From positions 1 through 64,000 of the forward strand of contig JAVTVY010039339.1 of assembly GCA_036873755.1 (NCBI GenBank): a stretch of 64,000 nt of DNA, written 5' to 3'. The stretch is from Hanleya hanleyi (taxonomy: Eukaryota > Mollusca > Polyplacophora > Lepidopleurida > Hanleyidae). A model generated the notes under the pieces. That model saw only the letters and a list, made by a program, of their open reading frames with translations, did not search any database and had not been told where the DNA came from. A program made the translations under genes and the position numbers. Positions 37,801 through 49,800 of the stretch are shown one piece after another (position 1 is the stretch's first letter; the number at the start of each line of letters is the position of its first letter).

Positions 37801-40800
37801 AAAAATGTGATGGATAATTAATAAGGTGTGTATAGTAGGTGTTTATTTGATAAACAGAACAAAACATTAAACATTTTTTTGTCCGTGATAACATCCTATT
37901 GAAGTGGTCTATACACGACATGTACGGTAATCCCTCTAATAAATCTATTACCCTATTGGGAATCCATCACCCACAATTTTTGGAGAAAAATATGTTCAGA
38001 AGTTGTAATAATTCAATCACCCCCGATTTTTATTAGATCCCGTTTGTAATAAAAATGTGATCACATGAAATTCTTATGTGCATGTGTTGACCAGGGATTC
38101 ATAGTCGTCTAGTTTTACTACTGTAACGAAGTGTATGAATATCTCAAAAACTGAAAACTGGTAGTAAAAAACTAAAAAGTCTACAATTTTGAAGGAAAAT
38201 ACTGAACATTGTCACCAGAACTCAATTTCTGATGCGTTGTTGTTGTTGTCAATGATGTCAAAACTAATTCTCACAAATGCTAAAAATAGCCGATCTATAG
38301 ATCGCCAACCTTAGTGCACATGTTAGACGAATGAGTAAAGGAAGGTTCTTGCCTGTTGCCACTAGCATGGCAGCAGAGCTGGCGGTGAAGAATAAATTCC
38401 ATGCACTCTTCATCTATGGCCACGGATGGAATTCCAGTGTTCTCAAATTATTTAGTTTATTTTAAAAACATCACAAAGTGGATCTAAAGAATGTCTTTAT
38501 CAATAAAATTGGCCAATCAAACATATGAGACTTGAATTAGATGTTAAACCTTAGTTGTCTCTCTTTCCTTTTCTACAAGCACAATACTTTCTACAAATAC
38601 TGCATTGACTCTAATACCTGATCTTCCTGTATTAAAGCATTGCCAATGACATCCTCACAGACCCAGCTGTTTGGGGTCACCTGGTGCAGTTGGTGGAACA
38701 ATTCCACACTCTTTTGGTGGTACACACTTGTCGATTCTCCGAGGTAATTCCATAAACCTTCAGCTATGGTCTACAATACAACAAATTGATCCAACAGATA
38801 TCAGACAAGGGCACAATCACAGATATCAGCTATTCAGTTAATCACAGGTATCAGCTATTCAGTTAATCACAGGTAGAATTAAATACAACTATCCACATGT
38901 TCATCTAGCTAACTCATGCAACCATCTACATCTATAGTGAAACCTGTGTGAACCAATCATGCGTGGGACCCGACCCTAGTGTCCGTTTTGAGAGGGTTCT
39001 AGTTTAAGACAATATTAATAGCACATACGAAGCGATATAGACACTCGCATGAAAGCTGTCAAGCCGAACAAAATGCAAAAGCCAACTGATAACAAGAGCC
39101 CAAGGGGCTTCAATATACGCCCGTATATCTGGAATTACATTGGTCCAAATTTTAAGGTTGTTTACTTTCAGCTATCAATCCAGAGAAAGGTCTTCAATTT
39201 TGTGCTTCAGAGAATGTAACATATATCACATCTTAGACTGAATGATAAACTAAAATGAGCTTAACTCTTGGTAACAAGTTGGCCTTGAATCAAGAGTCAA
39301 GAGCTCACATATCCAATACTGAAATTGACAATAGTCAAACACAAGAAAATAGTAGTTTTCCTGCAAATGGATTCCTTTCAAGCGAGAGAATTTTTCATGA
39401 ACAGGGCTGCACGAATTGCGCGAACAATAGGTTTGGTTACGCAATTTTCATTATGCGTAACCCATTTTCAGTTCCCTTGAATTACGGATATTAACCTGTA
39501 TACAATAGTGATGGGTTATGCAAATCAGAGAAGGGTTACCCAAAAAATTTTAGCGTAACCCATCTTTGGGTTAAGCAGCATTTTCAGTTTGTGCAGTCCT
39601 GATGAAGGAAGAAGAAAGTGATGAAGTAAATATTTGTTCTTCAGTTAATAAACAGGTATGAAGTTCATAAAGGACCCCTCTCCCCATTAAATTAGTAAAT
39701 GTATGGTTTTAATTTCACAACAGTTTAACTAAATGTACTGGTTTCAAATAAGGGAGACATCTCCACAGGACAAATGCCATATACATGTATGAGTATTCCA
39801 ACCTACATGTAACACATAGAATCAGCTAAACTTGATTCAGTTTTGGGGGACTGTGACCTTGACCTTTGACAAATTGATCTCCAAATGTATGGCACCTCTG
39901 CCATGCGAGTAAGGTATACTCAACGTTTGGTACCAATCCATACCTTGAAACTAGAGATATCGCATGGACAACAAATGTTAATGGATGAATGGACAGAACG
40001 CAACATCGCATTACACGACTTCGTCTTCGATAGGCATATGAAAATGTGACTTAATGATTTCTTGATTTTGGGGTCAGTGACCTTGACTTTTGATCCACAT
40101 TTTGGTATGAAACACATTATGTCTCTTTAATGTATCTACTTGCAGAAATAAGTTATTTTTAATGATTTCCTGATTTTGGGACACGACACATCGTCTTCCC
40201 TCAATGTATCAATGGACACAAAAAACCCGATGATATTTATGAATTTCACGATTCTGGGGTTCACAGTGACCTAGACCTAAATTTTGGTACCTGACAAACC
40301 GTCTTCCCGTGATTTCTCAATGGACACAAAAAATCATGATCTTTAACAATAACGATTTTGGGGTCAGTGACCTTGATCGTTGACCTACATTTTGGTATGT
40401 GACATATCTCCCTAATGTATCTACTGACACAAAAAAAAAGTTATTTTTAATAATTTCCTGATTTTGGGGTCACAGTGACCTTTGACCTTGACCTAATATT
40501 TAGTATGCGACATTTCATTTTCCCCTATTGAATACACTCGCCATATATTAGTAATTTTTAATAGTAATAATTAATATTAATGATTTCCTGATTTTTAGGT
40601 CACACTGACCTTTGACCTTGATTCTGGTGCCACAGTGATCTTGACTATTGACCTGGATCTAAATTTTGGTACATGACAAAACGGCTACCTGTAATTTCTC
40701 AATGGACTCAAAAAATCATGATTTTAAACAATTTTAGGGTCACAGTGACCTTGACCTTTGACCTTGACCTACATTTTGGTAAGTGACACATTGTGTCCCC

Positions 40801-43800
40801 CTAATGTATCTACTCACACAAAAAAATGTTATTTTTTATAATTTCCTGATTTTTGGGTCAGTGACCTTTGACCTTCGACCTTGACCTATATTTTGGTATG
40901 CGACACCTCATTTCCCCCTGTTGAATCTACTCACAAAAAATTAGTAATCTTTAATGATTTCCTGATTTTTCCGTCACACTGACCTTTGACCTCTGACCTC
41001 GACCTACATTTCGTATGCAACACATCGTTCCCCCCTAGGGCATCCACCCACCAAAAATTAGAACTGTAGATAGAAAACTGTCAATGATCAATGGTTTCCT
41101 GATTTTAGGCAACAGTGACCTTTGACCTCTGACCTCGACCTAAATTTTGGTACGCGACACATCGTCTCCACCTAGCGTATCCACTCACAAAAAATTGCAT
41201 CTTTGGATAAAAAACGTTCACAGATATAGACCGGACACGAACCCTTCAGTGATTTCCTGTTTTTCAGGCCAGTGACCTTTGACCTCTGACCTTGACCTTC
41301 ATTTTGGTACGCGACACATCGTCTCCCCGTAGGGTATCCACTCATCAAAAATTAGAACTGTAGATAGAAAACTGTCCCAGATATAGACCGGACACGGGGG
41401 ACGGACGGACAGACGGACGGAAACCGCCATCACATAATACGTCCACCTTTTGGCGGGCGTATAAAAATTACAAAAATGGCGGCTTTTAACAGCTGATTTT
41501 GCACGGGCGATAACAGAGCCCTCACTACACACAAAGTAATGATGTATGCCATAAGCCCCAAGTTTTGTGTTTTACGTCAACTAGACAAGTTTCTCCCTAC
41601 AAAATACTTTAAATTAAGTATTGGGGCCATGGATAATGCTGGTATGTAGAGGTTGGTCAGTTCACCCAGGTGTCTTCAGAGGGTTCAGTTTATATGAAAT
41701 ACACAGTCAGGGAGTAATCCAGAAATTATTTGGGGACGCCGGTGGGGGAGGGTCGTGGGAGGGGGTATCCCCCCCCCCCGTCGCAGAGCGAAAATAAAAA
41801 TGGAATTTGACATGCATCTAATGAAATAAACAATTATGCTCCCTGGATCAGTGTAGAGTACTATATCGAGGATTCTTGAAAATCACATCAACAACAATAA
41901 AGCCGAATGATAAACTTCATGTATCAATACTGTTTTGTGTTCATTCTTTGTGGAAATTTCATTACCTATATGTCAATCCGTCTTTCTCTCATGTCCCTAA
42001 ATTTGTCTATTAAGAAGTTCCATGCCTCCTCACTGAAAGTTTCCGATCCCACCAGGATGATTCTCATTAGTTTATCCAAACTGCTGGCACATTTTCGTCG
42101 CTGTGCTGTTGTTGTACATTGTTAGGCCTAGGTGTTTCAATTTCCTGAGAATGTTCTGATTGTTCCTGGTCAGAAGTGTCCCGTTCGTCAGTTTCATTTT
42201 CGTGTGTATCGTCCACCGAAGCACCAGTTTCCGTGTCTCCGCCACGTGCACGTTTTATAAATGCAAAAGAGTTCGCTGATCAGTAGGTTTAACGTCTACA
42301 CATTTTCGTTTTGACCAGTAGGTAGCAGCCTTTTTATTATGGCTGAGACCAGACGTTCTTGGACGACCCATTTTATCAAATCGTGTAAACCGTGCTCTTT
42401 TAAATTATACGACGACAACTTTTGACGATCGGTAGGCGCGCGTATAATTGTCAGACTCGAAGCGGAACCGGACTGGAGTACACTACTCTCGTCAATAATA
42501 AAACAGTGAAAGTTGTTCACTATTTGAAGTATACTTCAACCTTGAGAATGTATTTAATATACAAAACTAAACTGTAGTCGATGAGAAATAAACGTTGTTT
42601 TCGTAAAAATCCGATGTGTCCTGTCCGTTTTTACTGTAAATTTCAAGTCGGAGTTTTTCCATGTTCTGCTGAATTGTAGTGGCGCGTAGGCTCTAACACA
42701 GTGCTATGATGTCTGATTTACCGCGAGGTTTAGTTTGGATTTTTATTTATTTTTATTTTTTTCGTTTTCATTTGGGCGCGAGAGTTTGGGCGCCCATACC
42801 GGTATACCGGTAGCAAAACCTTCCTGGATTACTCCCTGACAGTAGTATTATATGCATTTCACATCCACAGCAGCCATTGTTTAAATGAATGTTGAACAGC
42901 AGGGAAATACGCATCTGAGAGTGCAAATTTTTGTCTATACTCACATGACAAAATACCATTGACCAGTTGATGTCTATATATATACTCTCATGACAATACA
43001 GTGGACGGTTGAGATATCTTAGATGTCTATAAATACTCACATGACAAAATACTGTTGACCGGTTGAGATATCTCAGCTGTCTATAAATACTCACATGACA
43101 AAATACTGTTGACCGGTTGAGATATCTTAGATGTCTATAAATACTCACATGACAAAATACTGTTGACCGGTTGAGATATCGTAGATGTCTATAAATACTC
43201 ACATGACAAAATACTGTTGACCGGTTGAGATATCTTAGATGTCTATAAATACTCACATGACAAAATACTGTTGACCGGTTGAGATATCGTAGATGTCGAG
43301 GTAAGAGCAAAGGTAGAATAACCACGGACACTGTCCCTGCAGTGATGGATTTCCTCAGCTCATGTTCTGCATCTTTACATTCTGTCTCTGATTGGACAGA
43401 CTGGGTAAGGATGATGAGGTCAAGCATGGTCTCAATCGCAGTACTCTTGATCTTAAAACTCTCCATCAAACACGTACAAGTAATGAGATCTTGTAGCCAT
43501 GATGGCAGTGCCATTTCTTCATCTGGAATTACAGGAAAATAAATTATATTGAATACACAACACTTAAGTCTTGGCTGAAGGAAAAAAACATCCTTGATGA
43601 AAGAATCTTCAACAAAAAACTCCTTAAGAAATTGTTCTGAAATAGTCACCCAGTGGCCAAAATCTAGTAGTGTGACTAAATAGATGAACACAGAGAGAGA
43701 ATTAAATTGAACATCACGTTCAGCAATATTTCACCTACATGTATATAGCAACTGGCAGATGAACAGAAATGTCCGATTTATTCAATGTTCTCTTTCATAA

Positions 43801-46800
43801 TGGCGGGAGCAGTTGTAACTACATGTAGTTGCCCGACTTACCTTTGTTCAGTGTGTGGTCCATAAGTTTGTGATAATCTGTACAATACATGGGGAAGCTG
43901 GAGAATTCAACCAATAGTTTACAGGCACTGGAGAAGGCTTCAGCACAGTGGCCACTGATCTTCTCAGCTGAAACACAGCACTTTTCCATATGGCTGAGGG
44001 AATGTCGTGAGGTTATCTCCTCTTGGCTGTAGATGGAGCCACCCTCCAGAACGGAATCTCGGTCAGTGGATCTGGCCATGTCTGGAGGCAGTGTGATCTG
44101 TTCCAGGCACTTGCTGGTCAGGTCTTTGTCAGCCAGAACACGCTGGGTAACAAATACATGGAAAAACTCCTGGAAGCACTGGACACATACCTGCATTAGA
44201 GTCAGTGGACCTGAAATACGGTAAGATACCCTTGAAGGTGTTTTCTGAATCTCGATCGAGTTGTATTTACGGAACTCCAAAAGTGCATCTTGATCAACCT
44301 TGAACTTGGATTCATTATCCAGACGTGGACTATTTTCAGCCTCTGATTCTCTTCGACTGTCATCTGACTCACTATTAAAACTGAGATTGCGTTCAGCCTT
44401 ATTCAATCTCTCATTACTGCTATCTCGACCCTTGCTCTTTGTCTGACCCCTGGATCCATCCTCACTGTCAAAGGAATCATCGTCTTCATCTTGCTTTCCT
44501 GTCTGGCTCTCAATTTTCCCATGATCCTCGGCACTTTCAAGGTCAGAGTCCCGTTGTATGATGGCAAGGCTACTGTTATTAAGATCACTGTCCTTGTCCA
44601 CATGACTGAAGACGTCCTCCTGGCATTCCTGAGCCTCGTTCCCGAGGACCGTCATCGATGGCTGCACTTTCTCTAAAATCTTGGCACAAAGCAATAAGCA
44701 GCTGGTCACCTCCTCATCTGTGACAGAGTTGCAGTGGGCCGTTACAGAAGTGGTGATGTGTCGCAGAAGGTCCGGGAGATGTTCTGTTGTTGTCTCCATG
44801 TAAGTTTCCTACCAACAGAACAGCAGATGTATAATTTGGTATGAAAATTTAATTGAAGGGCGATAGGTGGGGGGGGGGGGTTTGACTTTAACCAGCGCAT
44901 AGACTACAATAACCAGTCCAGAGAAAAACTTCAACCAGAATATAGCTTTAACCAGACAGATATCAGACAGACAGGAGAAGGTTCCATTACACAGGCTAAC
45001 AGCTAGGCAATAAGAATCCTCCCAATAGTGTTCTCAGCCTGGCTGTGTATACTATACCAATTTGGTTAACTCATAAATGCCCACAACCAGATTCATCTGC
45101 AATGACTGGACAGTGTACATGTTTGATACAAGGGAGACTCTGGGATATTTAATAAAATAATCAATAATTTCCTGCAAATAAGGAGTTTACATTAAACACA
45201 TTTCATATTTAAATACTTACCAGTGAGACAATATCGAGAAGAAAATCCACCAATCGGCACAGCTCTAACAGACTGGGTGGCCCTTTAAGATCATCTGGAT
45301 TATACCCAGTTGATTTATTGCTGGCCACTGAACAGGAAAGTTCAAAAGTTTTGGCAATGAAATCCCAGATGAAATATGGTTCTAAAGTACCAAATAACAG
45401 GTTGGCCGTTTTCATAAGCTCCAGGCCGACCTGGCTGTCTTGATGATTATATCTTCTGGAGTAACCTCCCATAGTGGAGCTCTTCTCTGACACTGAAGGT
45501 GTCCTCGACCGCCTGTGACTATGCAAGGCACCAGTAGTGGGAGGCTCTGTGGTGTTGGTGACACATTCCCTGTACAGGCAACGGAACACTTCCAGCAGAA
45601 TGTCTTCAATAACAGCGGGGCCTATTTCTGGCTTGTCCAGTAAGCTTATGACAATTCTGAAAGGCCTCAGAGCAACAGTCTTGTCAAACGTGGTAACATC
45701 TGTATCTGACGTGCCAGTGAGATAATTGTTCAGAGCTGCCACCAGCATGTCTTTAGAGTGGGTCAGGAAGAATGTCATGTCCAACTCACTCGTCGTGGAT
45801 GTGCTGTCTGGTCGCTGTTTCTTCCCATGATGCTCTGGAACATGGGACACCGGTGTTCCTGTTGTGTCTGTGCCTAAGAGCCAGGCGTAAAGTCTACGAT
45901 TAAGGGACATGTCTCTCCTCAGCAGCACACATAGGGCGGCATTCACTATTTTGGCTGTATCTTGTCGTGTCAGTTGTGCATTATGCATGGGAAAGGCATT
46001 CAGAAGAAGGTCAAGGACACACCTCTGTACCAACACACTCGAATCTTGAACAGCGCTGCACGTTGCACTAACCTGTAAAGAATATTGAACAAGATTCAGG
46101 AATTAGCAAACTTAGTTTTTCTCTTTTTCCTTCAAAATTATGATTTTCTTCAAAAAATAGACAACATCCTAAAAGAAGTGCAGTGTGCACACTGGACAAA
46201 TCTGTGCTTAACATTTGGTTGTTCATTTCATGACACAAGGAAAACTCAAACATTCATGCTATCATTAATTTGGAATAGCAAAATGATATTCTGAGCTTAT
46301 CAGGAAGTTGATATTTTGAGCTCATGATCAGGATGTTCATATTCTGAGTTTACCACAAGGTTGATATTCTGCGCTTAACAGAAAGTCGAAATTCTGAGCT
46401 TACCAGGAGGTTGACATTCTGCGTTTTACCATGAGGTTGATATTCTGAGTTTATCAGGAAGTTAATATTCTGAGTTTACCACGAGGTTGATATTCTGAGC
46501 TTAACAGGAAGTCGATATTCTGAGTTCACCAGGAGGATGTTATTCTGTGCTTACCATGGATGCATGAGTTTCTGGGCTTAACAGGAAGTTGATATTCTGG
46601 ACTTACGAGGTCAATATGCTGGGCTTACTGAGGTTGATATTACAGGCTTACCAGGAAGTTTATATTCTGGGCTTACCAGTAGCTTGATATTCTGGGCTTA
46701 CAATGATGTTGATATTCTGGGCTTAACAGGAGGTTGATATTCTGGGTTTACAAGGATATTGATATTCTGGGCTTAACAATAGGTTGATATTCTGGGCTTA

Positions 46801-49800
46801 ACAGTAAGGTGAGTGAGAGAATAGGATTTTACCGTCGCTTTCAACATTTTTTCAGCTATATCACAACGGGGAAGGGAAGAGATGGGAGGGAGAGGGGCGG
46901 GGGTACCTACTTGTGACAATGCAGTTCTAAGGATGCCATTTTATAGCGCTGCCCCACTGAAATATCATGCCATAGGCAGACAGGACACCCCACTCAGTCG
47001 CATTATATGGACACCGAGTGAAACCAGGGAGAGAGAGAGAGAATTAGGGTTTAACGTCGCATTCAGCAATATTTCAGCTATATAGCGACGATCAAACAAA
47101 ATTCTAATTAAGTAATCAATTCAAAAGCTCGGTAAACTAATGCGTTAAAACAGGTACAAACATTAAAATTTGTACAACAAACCAATCTCTCTCAAATAAC
47201 CTAAAATACAATCTTCTTTCACTCTGCTAAAATGATCTTCCAGCGTATCTGCTCGATAAAAAGTATCTCTAACAGTTTTAAAATCTATGCAGTCCAGGAG
47301 AATATGTTTCACTGTCAGATCTTCATGGCAAGGTATACACCTTGGAATCGGCTCCTGTTTTAGTAAATATTCATGAGTTAATCGTGTGTGACCGATCCTA
47401 CATCGTCTAATCATGGCCTGGTCGAAGCGTTTATCACTGTTCAGGTGAGTATAACCAACCGTTTTTTTGAACTCGTGAAGTTTGTTATTATCCATAGTAT
47501 CCCATAGCGATTGAAACAGCCTTCTTACATATGCACAGATAGATGGTCTGAAATCGCTGTATGGGAGACCAACAGGGTCAACTTCTCCATCTAAAGCTGC
47601 CTTAGCTAGTCTATCAGCTTCAGTGTTGCCTTTGATGTCAACGTGACTAGGCACCCAACAAAACACAATATCTGTCTGTTGATCAAATCTGGTGTCATAT
47701 AATTGTAGAATTTCCAAGATGGTGGGATGAGTGGAATTTCCATTTTTAATTGCTTTAAGGCATGACAGTGAATCTGAGAATATGACATATTTTTTCCTTC
47801 TAGTGGATCCAATACCTTCTAAAGCAGATAATAGAGCTTTTGCTTCTGCAGTAAATATGGAACTTTTACCTGGCAGTCGATACGTTTTAGTTTTGGAACT
47901 AAAGATAGTAGCACATGCTACTCTCTCGCCATCTTTAGAACCATCTGTATAAATAGCCTGATGTGAACTGTATTTCTCTCTCAGTAGACCGAATTCCTGA
48001 GTATACACGAGCTGGCTCGTGTCTGCCTTTTTATATTTAGTCAGTGAAATATCTACTTCTGGTGTGGCTAACTGCCATGGTGGAGTTGGCAAGAGCTCGT
48101 TAGGTAAAATCTGACTAACTTTGATACCAGCTGCTACAAGATGTGGTTTCATACGGATTCCAAGAGTGGAATAATCGAGGGTTTTAGCGAATATAAATCT
48201 GCGTACTCAGGGTTGAAAACACAGTTAAATGCAGGATTTGAGTGGTTCGAACGCAGTTTTGTGATATATTGCAGTGATAATTTAATTCTCCGAAGTTCTA
48301 AAGGAATTTCATCCGCTTCTCCGAGTGAAACCAGTCCTTGTTCTATCCTCTTAATGCTGAGCATAATTGAGGAAGCAATAAGTTCCATTTTTCAAGTCTT
48401 TGGTATGACCCGGCCAAGGATCAAACCCTGTAGCTACCACTTACGAGGCCGACGCTCTAACCAGTAGGCCACTGCAGTGCGGTCGGGCTTAACAGTAGGT
48501 TGATATTCCGAGCTTACAAGGATGCTGATATTCTGGGCTTAACAGGAGGTTGATATTCTAGCTATAGGCTAACAAGGATGTTGATATTCTGGGCTTAACA
48601 GGTTGATATTCTGGACTTACTATGAGCTCAATATGCTGGGCTTACTAGGAGGTTGATATTGTGGGCCAATATTCTGAGCATATTGAAAAGTTGATATTCT
48701 GGGCTTACCATGAGGTCGATATTTTGGCCCATCATGTATAGCTGGTCTTCCATGGATTTTTTCTTGTTGTAATGAGTGGTGAGGAAGGTGGTAGCAGGCA
48801 GTCGTATACTGGGACAGGTCAGGATACACTCCCACAGACAGGTGTAGAAAAACTCTGGCATAGACGCCTCACAAAATTTCTCCAGTAAACTATTTGTTCT
48901 GAGATCAAGAGAAAACAGACATTTGTTCCAAATGGAGCTGATTTACATGTATACAGTTTTCTTGCATTTTTCAATGACAGTTTTATTTAGGACATGTCTT
49001 GCACACATATAAAAATATTCTTACAGATTACAAGATAAAAATACTCTTTTTCTTAGAGGTAAACTTCAGATTATTTCAATTTATGCGGGCAAGAAAATGA
49101 TTAATTACACGTCTATTACGCTTGACACAATTTATAATGATTATGAACTGGATTGTATCAAACGATACTTACACCTTGAACATGTGGATAATATACATTA
49201 CACATATAAGTTATATACGAGTTGTAAACAAAGAATTGCCTCTGTACAGTGACGCGTGCCGTCTGCGTAAGGCGTCGTTCCGGGTGTAAATGTCTGCTTC
49301 ATACTTTTCCCATCATACATGTACCTATTCCCATACTATGGGGAATTTTCTTAACTAGTGATGACCGACATTATTTTGACTTAAAAGTTTGTCAAAATTA
49401 TCATTAATATCAGCATAATGGTCATATAGAATAGAGTAATTTGATGTATAATTATCACATTATATAAATGTATTCTCCCATGGTATAAGCACAAGCAGAA
49501 AAGAAACAGAAAAAAACAAAAATATAAACCAAGAGCCACACTCTAAGTGACGCATTAGTGCGCAGAGGCAATCCTTTGTTTAAAATTGATGTCAGGCTTT
49601 GGTTTACCTGTCATAATACTCAGAGCCTTCCTCCAGACCTGGCAATAGACCCAATAACAAACCATTCAGTCCCGGTTTGACCTGCTTGCCCAGCTGAGTA
49701 AAGTGCTTCTCGTATATCCCGAGGAGGGCTGGCTTTACACTCATGGCAGCATGACCCATCAGGGGGAATAACCCAGCACTGTACACAAACAGATCTTGGG

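Larger units (their letters stand above)
46807..48484 (-). mobile_element. tRNA-headed SINE, split by a LINE
   Basis: The SINE runs from a tRNA-like head at 48484 (A box TGGCCTACTGG, box B region GGTTTGATCC) to a 3' tail of CTCACTCACC at 46807. It is flanked by the direct repeat GGGCTTAACAGTA (46794-46806 and 48485-48497), its target-site duplication in the minisatellite. It was later split by the LINE at 47028-48320. The body matches the copy at 14570-14816. Confidence 0.85.

Noticed and set aside
47163..48152. Host RNase H gene
   Set aside because: The RNase H is followed by a LINE-type CCHC end and lies between 14-bp target-site duplications, so it belongs to a retrotransposon.
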